Shown: in pieces, positions 16,917-26,193 of the stretch | Position numbering within the stretch: the first letter of the stretch is position 1 | Layout of the letters: each line of letters starts with the position of its first letter | Position numbers and translations under genes: made by a program | Notes under the pieces: generated by a model | Database searches by the model: none | Told to the model about the DNA's origin: nothing | The model's input: only the letters and a program-made list of their open reading frames with translations | NCBI GenBank assembly: GCA_027490665.1 | Contig: JAIXXP010000094.1 | Coordinates: 39,775-103,774, forward strand | Origin: Cryomorphaceae bacterium | Lineage (GTDB): Bacteria > Bacteroidota > Bacteroidia > Flavobacteriales_D > Crocinitomicaceae | Length of the DNA: 64,000 bases | Direction of reading: 5' to 3'

Positions 16917-19505
16917 CTATAATAGTCCTTTCGCTCTCAAGAATTCGTCTAGGCTATCTACGTCAGAGAAGAGTACTTCACGCGCTTTACTTCCTTGGAA
17001 AGGCCCAATGATATTCATGCCTTCTAGCTGATCTACGATACGCCCAGCTCGGTTATAGCCAAGCTTGAGTTTGCGCTGCAACAAACTCGCCGAACCTTGT
17101 TGGTTAATGACTACAATTCTTGCAGAATCTACGAACATGTTGTCGATTTCATTCATGTCGATATCGCCACTAGCTTCCGAACCTTCTGGTACGTATTCAG
17201 GCAAAATCAAGGCCTCTGGATACGCGCGTTGCGAACCAATAAAGCTACAGATGTCTTCTACCTCTGGTGTATCAACGAAGCCACACTGCAAGCGCTTCAT
17301 TTCGGATCCTGTAGAGATGAGCATGTCTCCGCGTCCAATGAGTTGGTCTGCGCCCGAAGCATCAAGAATAGTGCGCGAATCGATTTTTGACAAGACCCTA
17401 AAGGCAATACGCGCCGGGAAGTTCGCTTTGATCATACCCGTAATTACGTTTACTGAAGGGCGTTGTGTGGCCACAATAAGGTGAATACCAATGGCACGCG
17501 CTAACTGTGCAATGCGCGCAATAGGATGCTCGACTTCCTTGCCTGCGGTCATGATGAGGTCGGCAAACTCGTCTATGAGCACGACAATATATGGGAGGTA
17601 GCGGTGTCCTTTTTCAGGATTCAGACGGCGCCCAATAAACTTAGCGTTGTATTCTTTGATGGTTCTGACACTGGCGTCTTTGAGGAGCTCATAGCGTTCA
17701 TCCATTTCGATGCACAACGAATTGAGCGTATTTACAACTTTGGATGTATCTGTAATAATGGCATCTTCTTCGCCCGGAAGTTTAGCCAAGAAATGGCGTT
17801 CTATTTTATTAAACAAGGTAAGTTCGACCTTTTTTGGATCGACCAACACAAATTTGACTTGCGCCGGATGCTTCTTGTAGAGAATAGATATCAAGATGGC
17901 ATTTAGACCAACCGATTTACCTTGTCCGGTTGCACCAGCCACCAACAAGTGAGGCATTTTGGTGAGGTCGAAGACATATGTTTCGTTGGTAATGGTTTTG
18001 CCCATTACAATTGGTAGCTCTCCGTCGAAATGCTGAAATTTATCGGAAGCAATGAGCGAGCGCATCGAAACCATTTCCGGATTGGAATTTGGTACTTCAA
18101 TACCGATGGTGCCTTTTCCTGGAATAGGAGCAATGATACGTATACCTAAGGCCGATAAGCTCAAAGCGATGTCGTCTTCAAGGTTTTTGATTTTTGAAAT
18201 GCGCACACCAGGGGCAGGTACAATTTCATAGAGTGTTACTGTTGGTCCAACTGTGGCTTTGATTTTTGCAATATCAATTTTATAATGAGAAAGCGTCTCT
18301 ACGATGCGGTCTTTGTTGTTTTCGAGTTCTTCTTTACTCACTGAAACTCCTGTAGACACGTAATCTTTCATGAGTTCGAGAGGCGGTAATAAATAACCTT
18401 CGAGGTCTTTGGTGGGGTCGTACTCGCCGTGTTCACTCACGAGCTGGGAGGCGCGGTCTTCTTCGTCGGTCATTGGTGCGCGAACTGGCGTAGGTACAAT
18501 AGGGTCTTCCCCTAACTCGATTTCAAATGCGGAGTCAAAGGTATTTTCTTTGATGGGCTCGGGAGTATTGACGGGTTCAACTATGGGCTCTTTGGTCACC
18601 TGAACAATGAGTTCGCTTTCTTCTTCAAAAATGTCGTCTTCGTCTTCGTCGCTGTCGTCAAAGACAACTGTTTGTGAAATGTTGTCGGCTTTGATTTGGT
18701 CCTCTTTAATGGTATTGACTACATAGATATCGTCAAATGGGGCCACAGCATCGGCGAATTCCTGCTCATTCTGAGGTTCTTGCCCATCTTTACCACCGAA
18801 AAGGCGCTGCAAAAGCGCTTGGTAATTGGGGCTGAATTGAAGGGTAGTGAGCACAAAAAATGCAATGACATGCATGAAAAGAGTACCAAAACCTCCAAAA
18901 GTTACCTGGAGCCATTCATTGGTGTAAAAACCAAATGCGCCGCCTGCATAACTGATTTGCGGACTAAAAAAGCCCAAGAATATAGAGCCCCAAAGCATAT
19001 AGCTGATGGTAATGCTCGTTGCTCTTACTAATGGTAGCAAGGCTGTGCCAAATAAGATTTTAAATCCGCCAAGAAACAAAAGGAAAATGAGCCCAAAAGA
19101 GGGCAAGCCAAAACCACGATGAATGAGGAGGTGGGAGGTCCAGGCGCCAAACTTACCGAGCCAATTTTCAGCTGGAGGAAGCTCGTTGTTGAAAATATAA
19201 GCGATGAAACTGCGGTTTAAAAGTTGATCTTGGTCTTTGGTCCAGGTAAAGATATAAGAGACGCAGGCTAAGAAGAGGTAAACGCTTAGTAAGCTGAAAA
19301 GCGCACCAGCAAAAATCTTTATTTTTGGAAGATTCAGGCGGTCTTTTAAATTCAACAGCGAAGAACCGTCTTTTGAAGGCGATTTTTTAGTTTCTTTCTG
19401 ACGCTGAGGTTCGTCTGCCTGTTTCTTGGACCTAGAACCAGTGGGTTCTTCGGTTTTTGGAGCAGGTTTGCTGCTAGATTTTGGGATGTATTCGTTTTCT
19501 TCCAT
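16917..19505 (-). CDS. ftsK: DNA translocase FtsK
   Basis: An 862-residue inner-membrane DNA pump that clears and unlinks chromosome termini at the division septum. I start it at ATG 19505; an upstream extension to 19571 would run into the promoter. After a charged N-terminal tail come four transmembrane segments (near 65-90, 125-155, 165-190 and 200-225). A long acidic linker follows, containing DDSDEDEDDIFEEE. The RecA-like motor has a Walker A GATGQGKS (about 522) and a Walker B VVLIDEFADL. The C-terminal winged-helix gamma domain (LLQRKLKLGYNRAGRIVDQL) reads orienting sequences in studied relatives. The linker is short compared with Escherichia coli FtsK, as usual in Bacteroidota. It is probably monocistronic. 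Confidence 0.95.
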   Translation of the reverse strand: MEENEYIPKSSSKPAPKTEEPTGSRSKKQADEPQRQKETKKSPSKDGSSLLNLKDRLNLPKIKIFAGALFSLLSVYLFLACVSYIFTWTKDQDQLLNRSFIAYIFNNELPPAENWLGKFGAWTSHLLIHRGFGLPSFGLIFLLFLGGFKILFGTALLPLVRATSITISYMLWGSIFLGFFSPQISYAGGAFGFYTNEWLQVTFGGFGTLFMHVIAFFVLTTLQFSPNYQALLQRLFGGKDGQEPQNEQEFADAVAPFDDIYVVNTIKEDQIKADNISQTVVFDDSDEDEDDIFEEESELIVQVTKEPIVEPVNTPEPIKENTFDSAFEIELGEDPIVPTPVRAPMTDEEDRASQLVSEHGEYDPTKDLEGYLLPPLELMKDYVSTGVSVSKEELENNKDRIVETLSHYKIDIAKIKATVGPTVTLYEIVPAPGVRISKIKNLEDDIALSLSALGIRIIAPIPGKGTIGIEVPNSNPEMVSMRSLIASDKFQHFDGELPIVMGKTITNETYVFDLTKMPHLLVAGATGQGKSVGLNAILISILYKKHPAQVKFVLVDPKKVELTLFNKIERHFLAKLPGEEDAIITDTSKVVNTLNSLCIEMDERYELLKDASVRTIKEYNAKFIGRRLNPEKGHRYLPYIVVLIDEFADLIMTAGKEVEHPIARIAQLARAIGIHLIVATQRPSVNVITGMIKANFPARIAFRVLSKIDSRTILDASGADQLIGRGDMLISTGSEMKRLQCGFVDTPEVEDICSFIGSQRAYPEALILPEYVPEGSEASGDIDMNEIDNMFVDSARIVVINQQGSASLLQRKLKLGYNRAGRIVDQLEGMNIIGPFQGSKAREVLFSDVDSLDEFLRAKGLL

Positions 19506-19568
19506 GAGGCTTTTGCGTCTAATGAAACGAAAATACGGCAAAGGGGTACACGAAAAATGAAATCCCTG

Positions 19569-19576
19569 CAAACCTA
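19569..19576 (-). promoter_or_regulatory. Putative -7 box for ftsK
   Basis: TAGGTTTG on the minus strand (19576-19569) matches TAnnTTTG exactly and would start transcription about 57 bases before the ftsK ATG. No convincing -33 TTG is visible at the usual distance, so the call is tentative. Confidence 0.35.
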
Positions 19577-19594
19577 TAAACAGCCAGCTGTTAG

Positions 19595-20230
19595 TTAATC
19601 TTGAGGCGAGGGACTATTTTGGGTTTGTGTCCATTCTAAAAAGACTTCGAGCGGCAAGACTTTATATTTTTTGTCTGGAATGAAAAGCTGAATGGGTGGG
19701 GTGCGGTTATCCCATTTTTGAAGCTCGAAAGCCATATACCCGTTGTCTGTCGGAATTTGTCCTTTGACAGGTAAACCGGGTGCTCCTTTGAGCCCCACAA
19801 AGTAGCGGGCCGCAATTTTTTTGGTGTAAAGTAGCGGCACTTGACCCTTGGGGAAATTTACGACAGCTTCTTTGCAGTTAAAGTCTAGGACGCGTTTTTT
19901 AGTGGAAGTTTTTTGGTAGTTAAAATCTGAATTTTCTTGAATTGTATCTTTGATCTGAACGGCGAAAAACTGACCGTCTATCTCAATTAAGGAGAGTAAT
20001 TTGTGTTTGCGCAGGTGATGTATACTCTCTTGCTTCTTGCCGTCGGACATCAGGTAGTTGTACCGAACCAAAGAATCAAGGGCATATATAAAGAGCTTGC
20101 CTTCTATGGTGTCGTGGTTGATGAGATCCACGGAAACTAAATTGTACTCCAAACTACCCACAAATGGCTTTTGCGCCACAAAGAGGTGGGGGAGTGCAGT
20201 AAACAAGGCGAGATAGATGTACTTCGGCAT
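19595..20230 (-). CDS. Secreted GLPGLI-like protein of unknown function
   Basis: A 211-residue exported protein starting at ATG 20230, with signal MPKYIYLALFTALPHLFVAQ. The rest has the layout of GLPGLI/DUF4412-like Bacteroidota proteins: SLEYNLVSVDL near the start, KKRVLDFNCKEAVV in the middle, and a late FVGLKGAPGLPVKG that resembles the family's namesake GLPGLI motif. These are soluble beta-rich periplasmic or surface proteins with no known activity. No catalytic residues or lipobox are seen. It ends 90 bases before ftsK and is read in the same direction, so cotranscription is possible. Confidence 0.7.
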   Translation of the reverse strand: MPKYIYLALFTALPHLFVAQKPFVGSLEYNLVSVDLINHDTIEGKLFIYALDSLVRYNYLMSDGKKQESIHHLRKHKLLSLIEIDGQFFAVQIKDTIQENSDFNYQKTSTKKRVLDFNCKEAVVNFPKGQVPLLYTKKIAARYFVGLKGAPGLPVKGQIPTDNGYMAFELQKWDNRTPPIQLFIPDKKYKVLPLEVFLEWTQTQNSPSPQD

Positions 20231-20233
20231 AAA

Positions 20234-20241
20234 CAAAGCTA
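20234..20241 (-). promoter_or_regulatory. Putative -7 box abutting the GLPGLI-like gene
   Basis: TAGCTTTG on the minus strand (20241-20234) fits TAnnTTTG exactly and ends three bases before the ATG at 20230. If used, the transcript would have almost no leader. No clear -33 element is seen. Confidence 0.3.
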
Positions 20242-20324
20242 AGCATACTTATTTTTAAACGATGAAAAGCTACGTGATTATTTTGAGTTGCTCTTGTTGA
20301 GCCCATGACAGGCGTTTGCTAGCG

Positions 20325-20352
20325 TTGCTTTTGCAAATTAGCCTTATCTTTG
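20325..20352 (+). promoter_or_regulatory. Promoter of the arginase-argS operon
   Basis: TTG at 20325-20327 is followed after 17 bases by TATCTTTG (20345-20352), an exact -7 box. Transcription would begin near 20357, about 20 bases before the arginase ATG at 20376. This supports that start over an in-frame ATG at 20316, which lies upstream of the promoter. Confidence 0.65.
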
Positions 20353-20375
20353 TGTTAGCCCCTAAAGGGTCCGCT

Positions 20376-21311
20376 ATGTCAAGAAAATTACAATTCATCT
20401 TCAATCCTTCTGAATTAGGAGCAGGCACACGGGGTGCGTCACTCGGTCCGGAAGCCATACGTGCAGCTGCCCGCACTAAAGGCAGTACTTTGTTTGCTGA
20501 GTTTCCTGTTCAAATTGTCGCCCAACACAACGAGCTGCTCGACTACAATAGCCCCTATGTTTTTGCAAAAAATATTGATGGTTTACGTCTCGTTTTTGAT
20601 TCTCTTCAAGAAAAAATACATAAATGTATTGCCGATGAAGCCTTTCCCTTACTTATTTCCGGTGACCACAGTGCAGCAGCAGGTACTTTAGCAGCGCTTC
20701 ACAAGTTGTATCCAGCGCAGCGAATTGGTGTCATTTGGATAGACGCCCATGCCGACATCCATTCTCCTTACACCACGCCTTCTGGCAACATCCACGGCAT
20801 GCCGATCGCTGCAGCGCTTGGTTTAGATCATATGCATTTGGCAAAAAATGAGCTAGATGCAGCTACAGCCTCACATTGGAACAACCTTAAAAGTACTGCG
20901 TTCTTACCACAAGATTTAATTTACATTGGCGTTCGTGATACCGAAGCAGAAGAAGACGCCGTCATGGCCGAACTTCAGCTCAAAAACTACACTGTTGCCG
21001 AGCTGCGTCAAAAAGGTTTAGACAACTGCCTTGCCGAGATGCATAAACAACTTGCAGCTTGCGATCTCATTTATGTATCTTTTGACGTCGATAGCATTGA
21101 CCCAATCGAAACTTCATATGGTACCGGCACACCAGTGCCAAACGGGATCAGCTTTACCGAAGCACAAGCTCTTCTCAATCATTTTGCCGCAGATCCCAAA
21201 CTTTGTGCATTAGAGATTGTCGAAGTAAACCCCTGTCTCGACGACGAAAAAAATAAAATGGCCGAACGCACGCTTGACCTCATCGAAAACATCATTACCC
21301 AACTCTCCTAA
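20376..21311 (+). CDS. rocF: Arginase family ureohydrolase
   Basis: A 311-residue manganese ureohydrolase that most likely splits arginine to ornithine and urea. Metal-binding motifs are GDHS (about 96-99), DAHADIHSP (about 122-130) and SFDVDSIDP (about 231-239). The loop TPSGNIHGMP is the form seen in true arginases, which favours arginase over agmatinase or formimidoylglutamase. The chosen ATG follows the promoter by about 20 bases. The stop lies one base before the arginyl-tRNA synthetase start, so the two genes form an operon linked by their common substrate arginine. Confidence 0.88.
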   Translation: MSRKLQFIFNPSELGAGTRGASLGPEAIRAAARTKGSTLFAEFPVQIVAQHNELLDYNSPYVFAKNIDGLRLVFDSLQEKIHKCIADEAFPLLISGDHSAAAGTLAALHKLYPAQRIGVIWIDAHADIHSPYTTPSGNIHGMPIAAALGLDHMHLAKNELDAATASHWNNLKSTAFLPQDLIYIGVRDTEAEEDAVMAELQLKNYTVAELRQKGLDNCLAEMHKQLAACDLIYVSFDVDSIDPIETSYGTGTPVPNGISFTEAQALLNHFAADPKLCALEIVEVNPCLDDEKNKMAERTLDLIENIITQLS

Positions 21312-21312
21312 A

Positions 21313-23214
21313 ATGGAACAACACATTCGTCAAGCCTTACTTGCCGCTGCACCAGACTTATTTGGCGCACCGATTCATGAATCCCTCATCCAGTTTCAAC
21401 AAACCCGACGCGACATGGAAGGCGACCTCACACTGGTTGTTTTTCCTTTTGTAAAAATACTCCGCTGTTCACCACAAGAAGCCGGAGCTAAACTCAAACA
21501 TTGGATCGAGACACACATTGAAAGTGTTTCTCATTGCAATGTAGTCAGCGGTTTTTTAAATATTGTGTTTACAAATACCTACTGGCTGGAGCAGCTCAAT
21601 CAAATGCAAGACCAACCTAACTATGGTTTTGCACCTGCCGACTCCAAGCCTACCGTAATGGTAGAATACGCCTCGCCCAATACAAACAAGCCTTTGCACC
21701 TCGGGCATTTGCGCAATATTTTCTTAGGAGCATCGGTTGCCGAAATTTTGCGCGCCGTAGGGCACAAGGTAGTGCGTACACAAGTCATTAATGACCGTGG
21801 TATTCATATTTGTAAATCAATGCTTGCGTGGGAAAAATTCTCACCTGTCAATGCGCGTGGTGAAAGAGAAACCCCAGCCAACACAGGCCTGAAGGGCGAC
21901 AAGCTGGTGGGAAAATACTACGTTGAGTTCGACAGAGCCCTACAAATTGAAGCCAAAGCAATTATGGCGCAATGGCAAAGTGGGAATTTTTCTGACACCC
22001 CAACTGCCATTGAAGAAGCAGTGCTCAATTTTGAAAAAGCCAAGGAGGGCAAAGACGACAAAGCAGTTGCTGCGCTCGACGATAAGATCAAGGAACTAGC
22101 CAAAAATCAGACGCAAATCTTACAAGAAGCTAAACAGATGCTTGTCAAGTGGGAAGCGAGAGATCCACAAGTTTATCTGCTCTGGACAACCATGAACGGT
22201 TGGGTATATGCTGGTTTTGATCAAACCTATGCGCAAATGGGCGTGTCTTTTGACAAGCTTTATTACGAATCCGATACCTTTCTATTGGGTAAAGACCAAG
22301 TCATGGAAGGCATCAAAAGCGACGTATTTTATCAGAAACCAGACGGTTCTGTTTGGATAGACCTCACTGCCGAAGGACTCGATGAAAAATTAGTCTTGCG
22401 TTCAGACGGCACGGCTGTATACATGACCCAAGATATCGGAACCGCCATTGATCGCTTTAAGGATTTTCCGGATTTACACGGAATGGTTTACACCGTTGGC
22501 AATGAGCAAGATTACCACTTTAAAGTGTTGTTTTTGATCCTTCAAAAATTAGGCTACGCCTGGGCTAACAATTGCTTTCATTTGAGCTATGGCATGGTCG
22601 ACCTCCCAAGCGGTAAAATGAAATCTAGAGAAGGAACTGTCGTAGATGCCGACGACCTCATGGCCGAAGTCATCGAAAAAGCCAAAGAAATGACTCAAGA
22701 GCGCGGTCATTTAGAAGGCCTCGACAACACTGCGCGAGAGCAACTTTTCACGCAAATTGGCTTGGGTGGACTCAAATATTACTTGTTGAAAGTCGATCCG
22801 AAAAAACGCATGTTGTTCAATCCGGAAGAATCTATCGACCTCACGGGCAACACGGGTCCGTTCTTGCAATATGCCCATGCGCGCATCTCTACACTCTTAG
22901 AGAAGGCTGCTTATAGTATAACACCACTTTCTTTGACCACGCCCATGCGTCCAGAAGAAAAGGAAATTATCAAGCAATTGGCTCAATTTGGCGCCACCCT
23001 AGAGGAGGCTGCCAAAGGATATTCACCAGCACTACTCGCTAATTACAGCTATGAGTTGGTGAAGCTATACAATACCTTTTACCAAAGCGTTAAAATTGTT
23101 ATTGAGCCAGATGCAGCCGTGCGCCAGTTTAGGCTTGCTTTAAGCGCCAAAGTTCGTCAGGTACTTGCTCAGGCGCTTGGTTTGTTGGGTGTAGAAGCGC
23201 CGCAGCGCATGTAG
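21313..23214 (+). CDS. argS: Arginyl-tRNA synthetase
   Basis: A 633-residue class I tRNA synthetase that charges tRNA-Arg. I start it at ATG 21313, one base after the arginase stop; the N-terminal additional domain (DMEGDLTLVVFPFVK) fits this start. The HIGH signature is PLHLGHLR (about 128-135), following VEYASPNTNKP as in the family. The KMSKS equivalent is the divergent GKMKSREG near 435, usual for ArgRS. A Lys/Ala-rich insertion (about 210-270) lies within the catalytic fold. The C-terminal anticodon-binding helical domain (DALR type) includes GPFLQYAHARI and ends near EAPQRM. Length and motif order are normal. Confidence 0.96.
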   Translation: MEQHIRQALLAAAPDLFGAPIHESLIQFQQTRRDMEGDLTLVVFPFVKILRCSPQEAGAKLKHWIETHIESVSHCNVVSGFLNIVFTNTYWLEQLNQMQDQPNYGFAPADSKPTVMVEYASPNTNKPLHLGHLRNIFLGASVAEILRAVGHKVVRTQVINDRGIHICKSMLAWEKFSPVNARGERETPANTGLKGDKLVGKYYVEFDRALQIEAKAIMAQWQSGNFSDTPTAIEEAVLNFEKAKEGKDDKAVAALDDKIKELAKNQTQILQEAKQMLVKWEARDPQVYLLWTTMNGWVYAGFDQTYAQMGVSFDKLYYESDTFLLGKDQVMEGIKSDVFYQKPDGSVWIDLTAEGLDEKLVLRSDGTAVYMTQDIGTAIDRFKDFPDLHGMVYTVGNEQDYHFKVLFLILQKLGYAWANNCFHLSYGMVDLPSGKMKSREGTVVDADDLMAEVIEKAKEMTQERGHLEGLDNTAREQLFTQIGLGGLKYYLLKVDPKKRMLFNPEESIDLTGNTGPFLQYAHARISTLLEKAAYSITPLSLTTPMRPEEKEIIKQLAQFGATLEEAAKGYSPALLANYSYELVKLYNTFYQSVKIVIEPDAAVRQFRLALSAKVRQVLAQALGLLGVEAPQRM

Positions 23215-23227
23215 TTTTGTTTGTTAC

Positions 23228-24991
23228 TTAATGCTTACCGAAGATCACTTCATCGGTGAGTTGGCGTACCATCACAAATAACTCGTCTTTAAAGGTTTGC
23301 GCTTCATAGTTCCCGCGCTCGATCATGCGCAGTTTGTGTTCCCATTGCCCTGTTAATTCTGGGCTTTTTAATAGTTCATAGGAAATTTTATCGATCAAGG
23401 ACATTCCTGTAGCTGTCGCGATGAGGTTCTTTTTCTTTTTCTCGATGTATTGGCGCTTGAAAAGCGTCTCGATTATGCTAGCGCGCGTAGACGGGCGCCC
23501 GATGCCATTTTCTTTCATGACTTCGCGCATTTCTTCGTTTTCAACCAGCTTGCCTGCCGTTTCCATGGCGCGCAGCAAGGTAGCTTCGGTGTAGTATTTG
23601 GGTGGGCTGGTTTTACCTTCGTGGATATACGGCGCGTGCGGGCCAGTTTCCCCTTTGGTAAAGAGCGGTAGAATTTTATCCTCGGGGTTGGTTTGTTGTG
23701 CTTTGAGGTCGTCGTAAAGCACACGCCAGCCTTTGTCCAAGACTTGCTTGCCTGTAGCTTTGAATTCTAAGGCAACAACTTTTCCCAAAACGGTGGTGTT
23801 AGATACCTTGCATTCGGGGTAAAATACGGCAATGAAGCGCCGCACAATGAGGTCGTAAACGCGTTGTTCATCGGGGCTAATGCCCGACGGCGCCACACCT
23901 GTCGGAATAATTGCGTGGTGATCCGTAATTTTTTTGTCGTCGAAAATTTGCTTCGATTTTTTGATGGGTTTGCCGGCAAGGGCTTCTGTAAAGCGCTTGT
24001 AGTCGCGGAGCCCAGAGAGGATGCCAGGAATTTTGGGGTGGAGGTCTTCCGAAAGGTAGGTGGTGTCTACGCGCGGGTAGGTCACGAGTTTTTTCTCGTA
24101 AAGACTTTGCACCTTATTGAGCGTTTCTTCGGCAGAATACGCGTAGTAGCGGTTGCCGTCTACTTGCAAGGAAGTGAGGTCGTAGAGACGCGGGTTGCCT
24201 TCTTTGGCGTCTTTTTGTTCAAAGGACGTGACCTCGAAGGGCTGCTCGCTGAGGTATTCAAGGCCTTTTTGGGCTTTTTCTTTGGTTTTGAGGCGGTCTA
24301 TCTGACAACTGAACTCCGTTTCTCTGTAAATGGTTTTGAGCTCAAAGAAAGTGTCGGATTTAAAGGCATCTATTTCTTTTTGACGCTGAACAATGAGCGC
24401 GAGCGTGGGCGTCTGTACACGCCCCACGGAAAGGGTTTGTTTGTCTCGGCCGTATTTGCGGGTAAAAAGGCGGGTTCCGTTGATCCCCAAGACCCAATCG
24501 CCGACCGCCCGAGCGTTGCCTGCGGCAAAGAGGCGGTCAAAATCAGACCCCGGCCTCAGTTTCTTGAAACCATCTTTAATAGCTTCTTCGGTAAGCGAAG
24601 AAATCCAAAGCCGCTTGACAGGGACTTTGCATTTGGCCTTGAGCAAGACCCAGCGCTGAATGAGTTCTCCTTCTTGACCGGCATCGCCGCAGTTAATGAC
24701 CTCTGTGGCTTGGCTCACGAGCCGTTCAATGACGTGAAATTGCTTTTTGGCACCGTCGTCGCCGCGCAGCTTGATGCCAAATTGGGCAGGGATGATGGGT
24801 AAATCTTCTAGTTTCCAGTATTTCCAGTTGGGGTTGTAGTCTTCGGGGTCTTTGAGTGAACATAGGTGCCCATATACCCAAGTGACGGCATAGCCATTAC
24901 CTTCTAAGTAACCATCTTTGCGATTTTTGGCTCCTAAAATCTCCGCTAAATCGCGGGCAACACTTGGTTTTTCGGCAATGCAAACTATCAT
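23228..24991 (-). CDS. topB: DNA topoisomerase III (type IA)
   Basis: A 587-residue type IA topoisomerase. The start is ATG 24991 (MIVCIAEKPSVARDLAEILG), the canonical N-terminal Toprim strand with its catalytic Glu. The second Toprim acidic motif is NCGDAGQEGELIQR near 100. The active-site tyrosine lies in YPRVDTTYL, near residue 304. Decatenation-type enzymes of this class resolve replication intermediates and single-strand crossovers. No C-terminal zinc fingers are present; the protein stops shortly after the conserved core (EHKLRMIERG). It converges with argS, with 13 bases between the stops. A long open frame on the opposite strand (23864-24802) is an antisense shadow. Confidence 0.95.
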   Translation of the reverse strand: MIVCIAEKPSVARDLAEILGAKNRKDGYLEGNGYAVTWVYGHLCSLKDPEDYNPNWKYWKLEDLPIIPAQFGIKLRGDDGAKKQFHVIERLVSQATEVINCGDAGQEGELIQRWVLLKAKCKVPVKRLWISSLTEEAIKDGFKKLRPGSDFDRLFAAGNARAVGDWVLGINGTRLFTRKYGRDKQTLSVGRVQTPTLALIVQRQKEIDAFKSDTFFELKTIYRETEFSCQIDRLKTKEKAQKGLEYLSEQPFEVTSFEQKDAKEGNPRLYDLTSLQVDGNRYYAYSAEETLNKVQSLYEKKLVTYPRVDTTYLSEDLHPKIPGILSGLRDYKRFTEALAGKPIKKSKQIFDDKKITDHHAIIPTGVAPSGISPDEQRVYDLIVRRFIAVFYPECKVSNTTVLGKVVALEFKATGKQVLDKGWRVLYDDLKAQQTNPEDKILPLFTKGETGPHAPYIHEGKTSPPKYYTEATLLRAMETAGKLVENEEMREVMKENGIGRPSTRASIIETLFKRQYIEKKKKNLIATATGMSLIDKISYELLKSPELTGQWEHKLRMIERGNYEAQTFKDELFVMVRQLTDEVIFGKH

Positions 24992-25077
24992 GAGAAAATT
25001 AAATTTACAAAATCTTTGGGCAACCCTTGTGCGATTCATTCTTTTGAAAGACCTTTACTTAAAATACCCCAAGCTTT

Positions 25078-26193
25078 ATGCGCCTGCCCTTTACATTAAA
25101 ACAGCTATTTATCAGTTGTTTAGTTTTTTTTGTGCTCTGTTTTTTGTTTCTCAAATTTTATCAACAACCTAAAAAATGGCGCAATTTTGAACGGGCTTTT
25201 TATACTTGGGGTGGCTATTATTCAGATTCGGATTTGGACACCTTAAAAGTTCAAAAGGTTTATCAGAAATTTTTTGAGGTGGGTTTAAACAATGTTCTTG
25301 AGCCGGTTCCTGTCGATGAGCTCGGTAGTTATGGTCTCATTTCAAATTACCGCTCGGACGCACCCGACTACCGCGCACCGTTTTTGAAAGAATTTGTACC
25401 GGTTGTTTATATACAAAACACTGTTTTATTGCAAAAAGACTTTAATGCTGCCGATCTTGCTCATAAGGTTTGGCATTTGCTTGGGCTGAATTTAGACGGA
25501 CTAAACAACAATGGTTATGGTCTTCAGGTTCACGAATTTCAGATCGATTGCGACTGGACACCACGCACCAGAAATAACTATTTCTCATTTCTTGTCGCAT
25601 TTAAAAAGGAATTGCGCGCTTCCGCTCAATTTGGCCATTGTCAATTATCTGCCACGCTGCGTTTGTATCCGTATAAATACCCAAACAAAATGGGTTTTTT
25701 ACCCAATGAAGTAGATCGCGCTATGCTCATGTGCTACAACCTTTCTGCTCCGGATCATACTGGTCAGCGCAATTCTATCTTTTCACTAGAAGTACTAAAG
25801 GCTTATTTACAAAATACTGAGCCTTACCCCACTGATCTAGATATTGCTTTGCCCGTTTATTCGATGGCTTACGTGTATCAAGATCGGCAGTTGGTCAAAT
25901 TGTTGCGCAATACTGATTCTACTTTTAACAGCTCGCTTCAAGCAGTAGATGGCTTATGGTATGCCGTGCCAAAAGATACGGTAATCGACGAATTTTACTT
26001 GCGCAAAGGCCATCGAGTGAAGTTAGAAACCATCCACTATTCAGATTTGAAAAGTGCTCTTCAAATCATTAATGAAGAAGTGTTTTTTCGAATGCGTCCT
26101 ACACTTAGTTTTTTCAGTTTAGAAAGTATATATGATAACAAAAGCATTTCGGCAGCTGAGTTTGCTCGTTTGTACCGCGGTTCTCAGCATTAA
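25078..26193 (+). CDS. Membrane-anchored protein of unknown function, possible TIM-barrel (DUF3142-like)
   Basis: A 371-residue protein I do not firmly recognise. Residues about 10-28 (FISCLVFFVLCFLFLKFY) form one N-terminal transmembrane or uncleaved signal segment, so the body is periplasmic. Features: FERAFYTWGGYY near 45, VHEFQIDCDWTPRTRNNYF near 148, and ATLRLYPYKYPNKMGFLP followed by DRAMLMCYNLSAP. The spacing of an acidic strand end (QIDCDW), a second strand (TLRLYPY) and a third (MLMCYNL) resembles a (beta/alpha)8 barrel as in DUF3142 or distant glycoside hydrolases. No catalytic assignment is made. The next gene starts 62 bases before this one ends, so expression of the two is linked. 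Confidence 0.7.
   Translation: MRLPFTLKQLFISCLVFFVLCFLFLKFYQQPKKWRNFERAFYTWGGYYSDSDLDTLKVQKVYQKFFEVGLNNVLEPVPVDELGSYGLISNYRSDAPDYRAPFLKEFVPVVYIQNTVLLQKDFNAADLAHKVWHLLGLNLDGLNNNGYGLQVHEFQIDCDWTPRTRNNYFSFLVAFKKELRASAQFGHCQLSATLRLYPYKYPNKMGFLPNEVDRAMLMCYNLSAPDHTGQRNSIFSLEVLKAYLQNTEPYPTDLDIALPVYSMAYVYQDRQLVKLLRNTDSTFNSSLQAVDGLWYAVPKDTVIDEFYLRKGHRVKLETIHYSDLKSALQIINEEVFFRMRPTLSFFSLESIYDNKSISAAEFARLYRGSQH

Noticed and set aside
23864..24802. 312-residue open frame antisense to topB
   Set aside because: It lies wholly inside topB, which has complete motifs, and its translation is Phe/Val/Gly/Arg-rich without a family signature. It is a shadow caused by codon bias.
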